Source of the DNA: Anaerococcus vaginalis
GTDB lineage: Bacteria > Bacillota > Clostridia > Tissierellales > Peptoniphilaceae
Assembly (NCBI GenBank): GCA_018363915.1
Contig: JAGZMY010000002.1
Span: forward strand, 1-64,000
Length of the DNA stretch: 64,000 nucleotides
Reading direction: 5' to 3'
Position numbers and translations under genes: made by a program. The notes under the pieces were generated by a model. The model searched no databases and had not been told where the DNA came from. It worked only from the letters and a program-made list of their open reading frames with translations. Shown here one piece after another: positions 18,901 through 27,883 of the stretch; position 1 is the first letter of the stretch, and each line of letters begins with the position of its first letter.

Positions 18901-19953
18901 ATGAGAAAAAACAAAAAAATAATTTTATTATTATCCACTCTTATTTCTTTTCAATTATTTGCACCAACAAATACTTCTAAGGCGAAATCTATTTTAATAA
19001 ATTATGATCTTGCAGAAGGTGTAAATGTTAGAGAAAAACAATCTTTTGCAGATGATTCTAAAATATTAGGAGGAATAGATTATCCTGATTTTTATGAAAT
19101 AAAAGAAGAAAATGGCAATTGGTTAAAAATTAATTTTGAAGGAAAAGATGGATATGTAGCAAAAATTTGGTTTCATATTTTAGATGATATGAAAGCAATT
19201 AAAAATGGCAAAATTTATGAAAAAGCTGACGAGAAATCAAAAGAAATTTCAAATTTTAAAAAGAAAGAAAAAATTGATTTAATAGATTTTGATTCTAACA
19301 AAAATTTTGTAAAGGTCAAAAAAGGCGACAAAATTGGTTTTGCAAAAATTGATAATTTTGATTTATCAAAAAAAGATGAAAAAGATTTAAATAAAATAAA
19401 AGATAAATACAAAAAAATATATGATTCTGTAAAAAGATATATGGATTATCTTGATAGGAATAACTTGAGTTTGTATCCAATCGATCAAAAAGATAAGGCA
19501 AAAGAAAATGAAATTGTTAGAAATTATGTGGTAGATGAGCCAGAAGAAAAAACTGAAGAAGTTGAATATATTTATTACACAGTTTCAGGAGATGATATTG
19601 GATCACAAGCCTATAATTTTGCAACAAAATTTATTGGGAATCCTTACGTTTGGGGTGGAATAAGTCTTACAAATGGAGTTGATTGTTCTGGATTTACCCA
19701 ACAAGTTTATAAAGAATTTGGAATTAGTCTTCCTCATTTTGCTCAAAGCCAAGCTGATTATGGAAAAACTATAAAACTTGGAGAAGAAAAAGCAGGAGAT
19801 TTGGTATTTTATGGAACAAGCCTTTCAAATATTACCCACGTTGCAATTGCCGATGGTCAAGGAGGAATTGTTCATGCAGCAAATCCTAGAAGTGGAATTA
19901 TAACATCAGGAATTGGAAATCCAACAATTATAAAAAGATTAATTGAAGATTAA
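18901..19953 (+). CDS. Secreted SH3-domain NlpC/P60 peptidoglycan hydrolase
   Basis: 350 residues: signal peptide at 1-28 (KKIILLLSTLISFQLFAP...SKA), one or two bacterial SH3-like segments (about 30-85 with VNVREKQS, and 95-150), a charged linker (150-225), and a C-terminal NlpC/P60 domain (about 232-350). Catalytic Cys262 lies in NGVDCSGF and His313 in ITHVAIAD. Such enzymes cut D-Glu-diaminoacid bonds in stem peptides during wall remodelling. GAGGATGG precedes the ATG. Its terminator carries a 170 bp element. Confidence 0.93.
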   Translation: MRKNKKIILLLSTLISFQLFAPTNTSKAKSILINYDLAEGVNVREKQSFADDSKILGGIDYPDFYEIKEENGNWLKINFEGKDGYVAKIWFHILDDMKAIKNGKIYEKADEKSKEISNFKKKEKIDLIDFDSNKNFVKVKKGDKIGFAKIDNFDLSKKDEKDLNKIKDKYKKIYDSVKRYMDYLDRNNLSLYPIDQKDKAKENEIVRNYVVDEPEEKTEEVEYIYYTVSGDDIGSQAYNFATKFIGNPYVWGGISLTNGVDCSGFTQQVYKEFGISLPHFAQSQADYGKTIKLGEEKAGDLVFYGTSLSNITHVAIADGQGGIVHAANPRSGIITSGIGNPTIIKRLIED

Positions 19954-19975
19954 AATACGCCCTTTGTGGCGTATT
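19953..19975 (+). terminator. Left copy of duplicated terminator hairpin
   Basis: AATACGCC-CTTTGT-GGCGTATT directly after the NlpC/P60 stop. The T-tract is missing because the element begins at 19976. Confidence 0.7.
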
Positions 19976-20145
19976 AGACTGTTGACAAAGTAAATTTTAA
20001 CCCATTTCGAGCGAACGTAGTGAGTCGAGAAATCTCATGAGATCTCTCCGTGCGTTCGTTTCACTCACTTAGTCGAGATGGTACTTATCTTGATTTTTAT
20101 TCTAAAATAAAATATTATCTACATTTATACTTTGTCTACGCTCTG
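19976..20145. mobile_element. 170 bp palindromic element inserted in a terminator (copy 2)
   Basis: Same length and orientation as copy 1. It begins AGACTGTTGACAAAG and ends CTTTGTCTACGCTCTG; the central 80 bp (from about 20003) is almost identical to copy 1, while the right arm has diverged. It is flanked by two copies of a terminator hairpin unrelated to those around copies 1 and 3. Confidence 0.75.
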
Positions 20146-20173
20146 ATACGTCCTTTGTGGCGTATTTTTTTTA
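20146..20173 (+). terminator. Right copy of duplicated terminator hairpin
   Basis: ATACGTC-CTTTGT-GGCGTAT followed by eight T: the functional terminator for the NlpC/P60 gene. It differs from the left copy by one base in the stem (C to T). Confidence 0.8.
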
Positions 20174-20202
20174 TTGTATGCGAAAAAAAATAATGTTATA
20201 AT
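20174..20202 (+). promoter_or_regulatory. Glutamate dehydrogenase promoter
   Basis: TTGTAT at 20174-20179, 17 bp spacer, TATAAT at 20197-20202. It abuts the terminator T-tract. Confidence 0.65.
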
Positions 20203-20257
20203 TATTTAAAAGATTAAATTTTATAGAAATTAATTAGTAAATATAAAGGAGTTAAAA

Positions 20258-21529
20258 ATGACAGATACATTAAATCCCTTAGAATCTGCACAATTACAAA
20301 TAAAAAAAGCATGTGAAAAATTAAATTTAAATCCAGCAGTTTATGAAATTTTAAAAGAACCTCAAAGATTTATAGAAATTTCTATTCCAGTAAAAATGGA
20401 TGATGGTTCTCTAAAAGTTTTTAAAGGATATAGATCAGCTCACAACCATGCCCTAGGTCCTTCAAAAGGTGGAGTAAGGTTTCATCAAAGTGTAAATGTA
20501 GAAGAAGTAAAAGCTCTTTCAACTTGGATGACTTTAAAGGCAGGACTTTTGGCAATTCCTTACGGCGGTGGTAAGGGCGGAATATGTGTTGATCCAAAAA
20601 AATTATCTGATAGAGAACTTGAAAGTCTTTCTCGTGGATATGTTAGAGGCTTGTACAAATATTTGGGAGAAAGAATAGACATACCAGCTCCTGATGTAAA
20701 TACAAATGGAAAAATTATGTCATATTTTATTGACGAATATACAAAATTAAATGGCGACAAAGAAGATTTTGGAACTTTTACAGGCAAGCCTTTAATTCTT
20801 GGTGGAAGTTTAGGTAGAAGTGAAGCTACAGGATATGGAGTTGTTATTACAACAAAATATGCAGCCAAAAAAATTGGACTTGATTTGAAAAATGCAGAAA
20901 TTGGTCTTCAAGGTTTTGGAAATGTTGGAAGTTTTACTTTAAAATATTTAGTAGAAGAAGGTGCTAAAGTTAAATATCTTTCTATAAGAGATGAAAATGA
21001 AGAGTGCGGAAGATCAGCCCTATATTCTGAAGATGGATTTGATTATGAATCTTTACAAAAATATAGAGATGAAAATAAAACTCTTGTAGGCTATCCTAAT
21101 GCAAAAAAAATATCTGATGAAGAATTTTGGCAAACAAAATTTGATATTTTAATTCCTGCAGCTTTAGAAAATATAATTACTGAAAAAATCGCCAAAAATT
21201 TAGATGTAAAATTAATTGCAGAAGGTGCAAATGGCCCAACAACTCCAGAAGCTGATATTATTTTAAAAGAAAAAAATGTAGAAGTAATTCCAGATGTCCT
21301 AGCAAATTCTGGTGGAGTTTTGGTTTCATATTATGAATGGATTCAAAATCAATATGGAAATTATTGGTCAAAAGAAGAAGTTCAAGAAAAACAAGAAAAA
21401 GATATGCTAAAAGCTCTTGAAGGAATTTTTGAAATTAAAGAAGAATTTGATACAAATATAAGAGAAGCATCTTATATGTTTGCAATCAAAAGAATTGCAG
21501 AAGCAATGGAGCTTCGTGGTTGGTATTAA
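20258..21529 (+). CDS. gdhA: Glutamate dehydrogenase
   Basis: Interconverts glutamate with 2-oxoglutarate and ammonia using NAD(P). 423 residues, the hexameric Glu/Leu/Phe/Val family size. Substrate-binding Lys blocks are RSAHNHALGPSKGGVRFH (about 55-72) and PYGGGKGGICVDP (about 100-112). A Rossmann domain with GFGNVGS lies near 218-224, and the family motif EGANGPTTPEAD near 320. AAAGGAG ribosome site. The neighbouring icd-acn-cit cluster could supply its 2-oxoglutarate; alternatively it may act in glutamate breakdown, since many peptone-using anaerobes ferment glutamate. Confidence 0.95.
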   Translation: MTDTLNPLESAQLQIKKACEKLNLNPAVYEILKEPQRFIEISIPVKMDDGSLKVFKGYRSAHNHALGPSKGGVRFHQSVNVEEVKALSTWMTLKAGLLAIPYGGGKGGICVDPKKLSDRELESLSRGYVRGLYKYLGERIDIPAPDVNTNGKIMSYFIDEYTKLNGDKEDFGTFTGKPLILGGSLGRSEATGYGVVITTKYAAKKIGLDLKNAEIGLQGFGNVGSFTLKYLVEEGAKVKYLSIRDENEECGRSALYSEDGFDYESLQKYRDENKTLVGYPNAKKISDEEFWQTKFDILIPAALENIITEKIAKNLDVKLIAEGANGPTTPEADIILKEKNVEVIPDVLANSGGVLVSYYEWIQNQYGNYWSKEEVQEKQEKDMLKALEGIFEIKEEFDTNIREASYMFAIKRIAEAMELRGWY

Positions 21530-21623
21530 AAAATCTACATTTATTAGCCAATAATTTGAAAAAATAAAAATAAAATTATATGCAAATGCTTAGTTTGTAA
21601 ATTACAATTTTTTGCACAAAAAT

Positions 21624-21657
21624 GGAGGAGAAATCGTAATAGATTTCTCCTCCTTTT
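21624..21657 (+). terminator. Glutamate dehydrogenase terminator
   Basis: Perfect 12 bp stem GGAGGAGAAATC / GATTTCTCCTCC with a 6 nt loop, then TTTTAATTTT. May act in both directions. Confidence 0.85.
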
Positions 21658-21681
21658 AATTTTAAAATATTTTTTTAATTT

Positions 21682-22662
21682 TTAATTATTTGAACTATCG
21701 TCATTTGAATTTGTAAAAGATGCAAATAAGTCTTTGAAAAATTGTACTATTTTATCCCAAAGACCTGACTCTTTTATATCATTTCCTACTTTGTCAATGT
21801 CTTCTTTGTTGTCTTCGTAGAATTTTTTTCCTTTTTCTGTCAAAGTTCCTGCAAATTTTTTAAGATTTTCTTCTACTGCCTTGCTATCAATTGCTGGGCT
21901 TTCTTGATATTTTTCAAAATAATTTACTAAAATTTGTATATTGTTATTTGATAAAATATCTCCCATATTTACATTGTTCAAAGCATCTTTTATAAAAATT
22001 TGAATTTGCCCGCTATCAGCGGTTTGTCCATTTTTATCTTTGTAATCTTTTAAATTTTGTTTTACTTCTGCAACTGCTTGGTCCAATTTGTCTTTGTCAA
22101 AAGATTGATTATTTTCATTTTCTTCGCTTATTTTCTTTAATGTTCCAAGCTCTTCTTGGGCAGTTTGAGTGCTTTGTGTATTAACTTTTTCTCCATACAT
22201 CTCTATTGCCTTATACACTCCAACAAGGGCAGATTCTCCTGTAACTTTTGTTGGACTTGCAACTTTAATTTCTGCATCGGTAATTCCTGATGTGATTGCA
22301 GCGTTTGTGTATTGGCTTTGAGTAATTGATGTAATATTTTCTGGTGTTAAAATTTCTACCTTGATTCCGCTTCCCTTTGGAAGTTTTTTTACTGAAACTG
22401 ATGAAATCATATTATAATCTTCTGCTTTGTAGCCTAAATATTTTTGGCAATCGTCGCCATTTACACTTGATTTATTTATATCATCAGATAGTCCCAATTT
22501 ATTTTTTACTTCTTCAATTTGATTTTGATTTAAGCCAGCTCCATACATATAAGCTTCTTTTTGCGAATCAAATTCTCCACTTGCTTTTGCAACTTGTGGG
22601 ATAATTAAAATTAATCCCAAAGCAAATGCCTTTAACATTTTGTTTTTAAATATTTTTTTCAT
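21682..22662 (-). CDS. Secreted DUF1002-family protein
   Basis: 326 residues with a signal peptide (about 1-27, FALGLILIIPQVAKASG). Residues 30-190 match the DUF1002 pattern: start of chain KEAYMYGAGLNQNQIEEV, SVSVKKLPKGSGIKVEI, then ITDAEIKVASPTKVTGESAL. The C-terminal half is charged and helical with Lys/Asp-rich repeats. It follows the Mrp-type ATPase gene with 9 nt between, so they form an operon. The function of DUF1002 proteins is not known to me. Confidence 0.85.
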   Translation of the reverse strand: MKKIFKNKMLKAFALGLILIIPQVAKASGEFDSQKEAYMYGAGLNQNQIEEVKNKLGLSDDINKSSVNGDDCQKYLGYKAEDYNMISSVSVKKLPKGSGIKVEILTPENITSITQSQYTNAAITSGITDAEIKVASPTKVTGESALVGVYKAIEMYGEKVNTQSTQTAQEELGTLKKISEENENNQSFDKDKLDQAVAEVKQNLKDYKDKNGQTADSGQIQIFIKDALNNVNMGDILSNNNIQILVNYFEKYQESPAIDSKAVEENLKKFAGTLTEKGKKFYEDNKEDIDKVGNDIKESGLWDKIVQFFKDLFASFTNSNDDSSNN

Positions 22663-22671
22663 AATATCTCC

Positions 22672-23460
22672 TTATAATTTTTCGATTTTTTCTACTAATT
22701 TGTCAAGGTCACTTTCTTCAACTTCTTCAATTTTTCCTTGGTCAATCAAACTTGTAATTTCTGGATTTATTGCAAGTTTTGCTACTGTATCAATTTTAAA
22801 TTTTTCAGCAATTTCGTCGGTTTTTCCTTCTCCAAATATTTTGTAAATATTTCCAGTGTCTTTTGCCTTAAAATAAGACATATTTTCAACTATTCCAAGA
22901 ATTTCTTTGCCCATCATTTTTGCCATATTTAATGATTTTTCTACAACCATTCCTACCAAATCTTGAGGAGTTGTAACTGCAATCGCCCCATCAATATTTA
23001 GGGATTGGAAAACTGTAAGTGGAATGTCACTAGTTCCTGGTGGCATATCAATTAATAGATAATCAATTTCTCCCCAATCAACATCTGTGTAAAATTGTTT
23101 TAAAACATTATTTACAATTGATGATCTCCAAACAACTGGAGCGGATTTGTCTTGTAAAACTAAATTTATTGACATAATTTTTATTCCGCTCACACTTTCT
23201 GGTGCAATTAAAGTTCCATCTTCAAGACTTCTCACACTTTCTTTTATGCCAAAAGCTTGTGGGATTGATGGGCCTGTTATGTCTGCATCCAAAATCGCAA
23301 CTTTATTTCCATCTTTAGAAAGCTTTGCTGCAAGCATACTTGTTACAGAAGATTTGCCAACACCTCCCTTGCCTGACATTATAGCAATTGTTTTTTTTAT
23401 ATTTGATCCTTCTTTGGGTTTTATTATAAATTTTTCGAAATTCATTTTCTTTTGTGTCAT
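22672..23460 (-). CDS. Mrp/NBP35-family P-loop ATPase lacking the CxxC motif
   Basis: 262 residues. The deviant Walker A GKGGVGKSS (30-38) and the LLIDMPPGTSD block place it in the Mrp/ApbC family of iron-sulfur cluster carriers. In usual members the ENMSYF stretch is followed by CPxC, which holds the cluster between subunits; here it reads ENMSYFKAKDTG, so both cysteines are gone. Cluster transfer by the known mechanism is therefore unlikely, and it may be a specialised paralogue. Co-transcribed with the DUF1002 gene. Confidence 0.88.
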   Translation of the reverse strand: MTQKKMNFEKFIIKPKEGSNIKKTIAIMSGKGGVGKSSVTSMLAAKLSKDGNKVAILDADITGPSIPQAFGIKESVRSLEDGTLIAPESVSGIKIMSINLVLQDKSAPVVWRSSIVNNVLKQFYTDVDWGEIDYLLIDMPPGTSDIPLTVFQSLNIDGAIAVTTPQDLVGMVVEKSLNMAKMMGKEILGIVENMSYFKAKDTGNIYKIFGEGKTDEIAEKFKIDTVAKLAINPEITSLIDQGKIEEVEESDLDKLVEKIEKL

Positions 23461-23636
23461 TTCTATCTCCTTTAAAATTTTTTCAAATATATTATATGGT
23501 ATTTTTTATATTTTTCTATTTATAATTTATCCCAATTTTTTCAAGCTAATAGTATCTTATAATTTTGTAATAAAAAAGTTTTTAAAGCAAAAATCAAAAA
23601 AATTATAAATTTTCAAATAAAAATATAAATATTTAT

Positions 23637-23665
23637 TTGACAAATACAATTTAAGGATGTATCAT
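23637..23665 (+). promoter_or_regulatory. Promoter of the T-box leader
   Basis: TTGACA at 23637-23642, 17 bp spacer, TATCAT at 23660-23665; predicted transcript start near 23672. Confidence 0.75.
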
Positions 23666-23671
23666 TAGTCT

Positions 23672-23975
23672 AAGATTAAATATAAAAACTTTGAAAAGAA
23701 GAGTAGCTAATAAATTATATGCACAGAGAATCTTTGTAGGCTGAAAAAAGATCTTATAATCTTAGTGAATAAAGACTTAGAGTTGTACCGAGGATATTTT
23801 GATTCGGCACCGTATTTTGCACGTTATAGCAAAGGGGTATAATTTTGTACTTTCTTATTGGATCCTTTGAAAGTATATTTTGTACTTAATAAGGATATTT
23901 TTGTGAAAAAATATTAAATTTGGGTGGTAACACGGTCTTCGTCCCTTGGGATGCGGATCGTTTTTTTTATATTTA
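23672..23975 (+). promoter_or_regulatory. T-box riboswitch, probable lysine specifier
   Basis: Stem I is recognisable: AACTTT (23686-23691) pairs with AGAGTT, AGTA loop-E motif at 23702-23705, AGAGA bulge, GTAGGCTGAA apical loop, and the 3' GAA at 23767. The bases between that GAA and the lower helix are TAAAGA; both sensible readings of the specifier, AAA (23771-23773) and AAG (23772-23774), code for lysine. The T-box sequence GGGTGGTAACACGG is at 23922-23935, with a T in the variable bulge position, expected for a tRNA with A73. It overlaps a terminator (GTCCCTTGGGATGCGGATCG then eight T). Uncharged tRNA would switch on the transporter downstream. The T-box call is firm; the amino acid is inferred from a hand fold. 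Confidence 0.92.
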
Positions 23976-24025
23976 ATCCATAAAAAAGTTACGACTAAAA
24001 AAAAGAAAAAAATTTGGAGGAAATA

Positions 24026-25588
24026 ATGAAAAAGATATTAAAGTTTCTTATGGCTTTTGTTTTGACTTTTATTTTTACAATGGGAATTTCACACGCCGAT
24101 GAGGACACATTTAAGGTTGGAATGGAAGTTAATTATGCTCCTTTTAACTTCTCTCAAGTTAATGATGCTAATGGAGCTGTTGAAATTAAAAATTCTAAGG
24201 GAGAATTTGCAAATGGATATGACGTTCAAATCGCAAAAAAAATTGCTGATGAACTTGGAAAAAAATTAGAAATTTACAAAATCGAATGGGACGGTCTTCC
24301 ACCTGCTCTTACAAGTGGAAAAATTGATGCAATTATTGCTGGTATGAGCCCTACTGCTGAAAGAAGAAAAGAAATTGACTTTACAAATTCATATTATATT
24401 TCTGATTTGGTTATAGTTTTGAAAAAAGATTCTTCTTTTGCAAAGGCAAAATCAATAGCTGATTTTAAAGATGCAAAAATTACTGGACAATTAAATACTT
24501 TCCATTACACAGTACTTGATCAAATTGATGGAGTTAATAAACAAGCTGCAATGGAATCTTTCCCATCAATGATTTCTGCAACAAAAGCTGGAAATATTGA
24601 TGGATATGTTTCAGAAAAACCTGGAGCAATGTCAGCCGTTTCTGCAAATGAAGATTTAACTTATGTAGAATTTGAAAAAGGCAAGGGCTTTAAAACTGAA
24701 ACAGACGATACATCAATTGCCGTAGGTCTTAGAAAAAATTCCCAAATGAAAGATCAAATAAACGACATTTTATCTCAAATGAATGTTAAAGATCAAGATA
24801 AAATAATGAATGAAATGGTAAAATTATCAGAAGATAATGGCGAACAACTTTCATTTTTTGGACAAATGAAAGCTATTTGGAGCGAATATTCTTCCCTATT
24901 TATAAACGGAATTTTCTCAACACTTTTCATTTCAATTATTTCAACCTTGATAGGATTTGTAATTGGACTTATAGTTGCAGTAATTAGAAAAATAAAAGTA
25001 GATAAAAATAAAAATATTTTCGCCTATATTTTACAAAAAATTGTAAACTTTATCTTGGTTTGCTACATAGAAATATTTAGGGGAACTCCAATGATGGTTC
25101 AAGCAATCCTAATATTTTATGGCGCAAAACAATTTTTATCAATCGATATGTCAACCATGCTTGCAGCCTTTATAATAGTTTCAATTAATACTGGAGCTTA
25201 CTTAGCAGAAGTTGTAAGAGGCGGAATAAATTCAGTTGACGAAGGACAATTCGAAGCTTGTAAGGCACTTGGAATGACACATTCACAAACAATGTTTAAT
25301 GTTGTAATTCCACAAACAATAAAATCAATTTTGCCAGCAATTGCAAACGAATTTGTCGTAAATATAAAAGATACATCAGTATTAAACGTAATAAGCGTAA
25401 CAGAATTATTCTTTGTATCAAAATCAATAGCAGGTTCAACCTACCAAATATTCCAAACATATTTGATAACTGCAATAATATATTTCATTTTAACTTTCAT
25501 AACAACAAGAATTATCTTGTTAATTGAAAAGAAATTTACCAACAAAGAATTTGTACTTGGATCTGTAACAGGAGGAATTCATGCCTAA
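24026..25588 (+). CDS. Amino-acid ABC transporter, fused substrate-binding protein and permease
   Basis: The start chosen is the ATG at 24026 with GGAGG 6 nt upstream; a TTG 12 nt earlier in the same frame is less likely. 520 residues: signal peptide 1-25, a periplasmic-type binding domain (about 28-265; KVGMEVNYAPFNF, GMSPTAERRKEIDFT), then a membrane domain (about 280-515) with the EAA loop GQFEACKALGMTHSQTMFNVVIP. Fused binding protein/permease units of this kind include the LysXY and GlnQ-type importers of Gram-positive bacteria. The Lys-like T-box points to lysine uptake. Confidence 0.92.
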   Translation: MKKILKFLMAFVLTFIFTMGISHADEDTFKVGMEVNYAPFNFSQVNDANGAVEIKNSKGEFANGYDVQIAKKIADELGKKLEIYKIEWDGLPPALTSGKIDAIIAGMSPTAERRKEIDFTNSYYISDLVIVLKKDSSFAKAKSIADFKDAKITGQLNTFHYTVLDQIDGVNKQAAMESFPSMISATKAGNIDGYVSEKPGAMSAVSANEDLTYVEFEKGKGFKTETDDTSIAVGLRKNSQMKDQINDILSQMNVKDQDKIMNEMVKLSEDNGEQLSFFGQMKAIWSEYSSLFINGIFSTLFISIISTLIGFVIGLIVAVIRKIKVDKNKNIFAYILQKIVNFILVCYIEIFRGTPMMVQAILIFYGAKQFLSIDMSTMLAAFIIVSINTGAYLAEVVRGGINSVDEGQFEACKALGMTHSQTMFNVVIPQTIKSILPAIANEFVVNIKDTSVLNVISVTELFFVSKSIAGSTYQIFQTYLITAIIYFILTFITTRIILLIEKKFTNKEFVLGSVTGGIHA

Positions 25589-26315
25589 TATAATAAAAGT
25601 AAATAATCTAGAAAAAAAATTCGGACAAAATTTAGTTTTAAAAGATATAAATATGGAGGTTCAAAAAGGAGAAGTAGTTACAATAATAGGCTCATCAGGA
25701 TCAGGAAAATCTACCCTTTTAAGATGTTTAAATCTATTAGAAGAACCAACAAGCGGAGAAATTTTGTACAAAAGTGAAAATATTTTAGACAAAAAATTTG
25801 ACCTAAGAGCCTACAGAACAAAAGTCGGCATGGTTTTTCAAAATTTTAATTTGTTTGAAAATAAAACTGTCCTACAAAACTGCACCCTAAGCCAAGAAAA
25901 AGTTTTAAAAATTTCAAAAAAGGATGCAGAAGAAAAAGCAAAAAAATTCCTACAATTAGTAGGCATGGACCAATATATAAACGCAAAGCCATCACAAATT
26001 TCTGGTGGGCAAAAACAAAGAGTTGCCATAGCAAGAGCCCTTTGTATGGATCCAGAAGTTTTATTATTCGATGAACCAACAAGCGCCCTTGATCCAGAAA
26101 TGGTTGGAGAAGTTTTGGAAGTTATGACAAAACTTGCCAAAAAAGGAATCACAATGATAGTAGTAACCCACGAAATGGATTTTGCAAGAGAAGTTTCAAC
26201 AAGAGTTTTGTTTATGAATGAAGGAATAATTTTAGAAGAAGGATCTCCAGAAGAAATTTTCACAAATCCAAAAAATCAAAGAACAAAAGATTTCTTAAAA
26301 AGATATATGGGATAA
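25581..26315 (+). CDS. Amino-acid ABC transporter ATP-binding protein
   Basis: 244 residues with Walker A GSSGSGKST (about 37-45), Q-loop, signature ISGGQKQRVAIARAL (about 138-152), Walker B LLFDEPTSALD and the switch His in VVTHEMDFA. The ATG overlaps the fused permease gene by 8 nt and has a GGAGG site inside it, so the subunits are co-translated under the T-box. Most similar in pattern to polar amino-acid ATPases (GlnQ/ArtP type). Confidence 0.95.
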   Translation: MPNIIKVNNLEKKFGQNLVLKDINMEVQKGEVVTIIGSSGSGKSTLLRCLNLLEEPTSGEILYKSENILDKKFDLRAYRTKVGMVFQNFNLFENKTVLQNCTLSQEKVLKISKKDAEEKAKKFLQLVGMDQYINAKPSQISGGQKQRVAIARALCMDPEVLLFDEPTSALDPEMVGEVLEVMTKLAKKGITMIVVTHEMDFAREVSTRVLFMNEGIILEEGSPEEIFTNPKNQRTKDFLKRYMG

Positions 26316-26334
26316 AAGCAGGATTTTTCCTGCT
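26315..26334 (+). terminator. Left copy of duplicated terminator hairpin
   Basis: AAGCAGGA-TTTT-TCCTGCT straight after the ATPase stop; its T-tract is replaced by the element that starts at 26335. Confidence 0.7.
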
Positions 26335-26505
26335 CAGAGCGTAGACAAAGTCAGTTTAATAGTTCATTAATAATTCAAGAATAAAATTACGCTAAAATCC
26401 ATCTCGACTAAGTGAGTGAAACGAACGCATGGAGAGATCCCATGAGATTTCTCCACTCGTTACACTCGGTCGAAATGAGTAAATTCTTAGTTTATCAACA
26501 CTCTG
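26335..26505. mobile_element. 171 bp palindromic element inserted in a terminator (copy 3)
   Basis: Opposite orientation to copies 1 and 2: it begins CAGAGCGTAGACAAAGTCAG and ends TTATCAACACTCTG. Bases 26335-26400 match the reversed right arm of copy 1 closely. Length 171 bp. Flanked by exact 18 bp copies of AGCAGGATTTTTCCTGCT. Confidence 0.75.
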
Positions 26506-26530
26506 AGCAGGATTTTTCCTGCTTTTTATT
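26506..26530 (+). terminator. Right copy of duplicated terminator hairpin
   Basis: AGCAGGA-TTTT-TCCTGCT followed by TTTTATTTT; the intact terminator for the ABC transporter operon. Confidence 0.8.
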
Positions 26531-26570
26531 TTGTATATTTTTAGTATAATGGAAATGAAAAGAGGTAATT

Positions 26571-27086
26571 ATGGAAAATAAATTAATAGAAATTTTAAAT
26601 AATGGCTCATCATTTGCATACGGATTTTTGCTAGATGAAAATGAAAAAAATTACTTGATAAAAAACCTAGACGATCAAGGAAGATTTGACGGTTACACTT
26701 TGATTTCAAAAAACTTGGTAAAAATAAATGAAAAATCTGATTTTTTGAAAAAATTAAAAATTTATAATGAATATTGGAAATCAACTAAAGAAGAAAAGAC
26801 TGGCGAAAATATAGGTGAAATTTTTAAAAATATGACAGATTTTTTTGATATAGTAAAATACGCCAAGGAAAATAAAAAAATAATAAATTTAGGAAAATCC
26901 TTAGATTATTTCGACCAAATTTGTGGTTATGTAAAAAATATAGAAGATGATTTTGCAATAATTGACGCAGTAGATATAAATTCCGGACAAATTTACGATG
27001 AATTTGAAATTGACATTAAGGAAATAAAATATATAGAAGTTGAATCTATAGATAATATTTTGCTTGATTTTGTAAATAAAAAATAA
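26571..27086 (+). CDS. Hypothetical protein
   Basis: 171 residues, cytoplasmic, no signal peptide or membrane segment, preceded by AGAGG. I do not recognise the family. Two parts with similar shape are visible: residues 1-60 (FAYGFLLDENEKNYLIKNLD...GRFDGYTLI) and 105-170 (GYVKNIEDDFAIIDAVDINSG). Each has a G-Y/F start, an acidic turn and short beta-like strands, as in duplicated small beta-barrel modules. This is only an impression. It stands alone after the transporter terminator. Confidence 0.7.
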   Translation: MENKLIEILNNGSSFAYGFLLDENEKNYLIKNLDDQGRFDGYTLISKNLVKINEKSDFLKKLKIYNEYWKSTKEEKTGENIGEIFKNMTDFFDIVKYAKENKKIINLGKSLDYFDQICGYVKNIEDDFAIIDAVDINSGQIYDEFEIDIKEIKYIEVESIDNILLDFVNKK

Positions 27087-27134
27087 GATTTTATATTTTA
27101 AAAGTCTCAAGGTTAAAATTAAAACTTATATATA

Positions 27135-27220
27135 TTTATTTAATAGAGAGATCTCTTAGGTTAAACTCATTTTTAAATTTCACTCTTTCTTTGAGATCTC
27201 TCCGCAAGGTTAAATGGGCA
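27135..27220. repeat. GAGATCTC-family repeat fragment
   Basis: Contains AGAGATCTCTTAGGTTAA and the facing TTGAGATCTCTCCGCAAGG about 35 bp on, the two halves seen in the array at 40.5-41.3 kb. It sits between the convergent hypothetical gene and thiE. The AT-only inverted repeat at about 27235-27262 may serve as a weak terminator. Confidence 0.6.
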
Positions 27221-27271
27221 TTGACGGATTTTTTAATTATAAATTTTTTTATAATTAAAATTACTTTTACT

Positions 27272-27883
27272 TTATAACTCTTGAATTTTTTCTTTTAATT
27301 CAAGGCTTGTTTGGTAGACGTCTTTTGCGTCCATTATTGCTCTTACCACGCAAACTCCATCGACTTTTGTATTTTTTAATATTTCTACATTTTCAATATT
27401 TAAACCACCGATGGCATAAATATCTATGTCCACTTCTTCTTTTATTTTTTTCAAAGTTTCTATTGATGTTCTTTTGGTTTTTACGTGAGTTTTGGTTTCA
27501 AAAATTGCCCCTACTCCCAAATAATTTGCCCCATCATTTTGTGCTTTTTTGGAAGCTTCTACTGATTTTGCAGTTGCTCCTATTATTGCTTTTTCTCCCA
27601 ATAATTTTCTACAAAGTGCAATTGGCATATCATCTTTTCCAACATGAACGCCACAGCCAAGAGCCCAAGCAAGATGAACCTTATCATCAATTAACAAAGG
27701 AATATCGTATTTGTCACAAATATTTTTTACTTTTTCCCCTAAATTTAAAATTTCAATATCAGATTTTTCTTTTTCTCTCAATTGAACAATATCGACTCCG
27801 CCTTTTATGGCATCTTCAATTCTTTCTAAAAATTCTTCTTCATTATATTTATCTGAATTTGTTACCAAATATAATTTTTTCAC
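27272..27883 (-). CDS. thiE: Thiamine-phosphate synthase
   Basis: Couples hydroxymethylpyrimidine diphosphate with thiazole phosphate to give thiamine phosphate. 203 residues, a TIM barrel with VQLREKE (about 34-40), the phosphate loop GVHVGKDD, GATAKS and C-terminal IYAIGGLNIENV. The last gene of the thi operon; its ATG overlaps the thiM end by 4 nt. Confidence 0.95.
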   Translation of the reverse strand: MKKLYLVTNSDKYNEEEFLERIEDAIKGGVDIVQLREKEKSDIEILNLGEKVKNICDKYDIPLLIDDKVHLAWALGCGVHVGKDDMPIALCRKLLGEKAIIGATAKSVEASKKAQNDGANYLGVGAIFETKTHVKTKRTSIETLKKIKEEVDIDIYAIGGLNIENVEILKNTKVDGVCVVRAIMDAKDVYQTSLELKEKIQEL

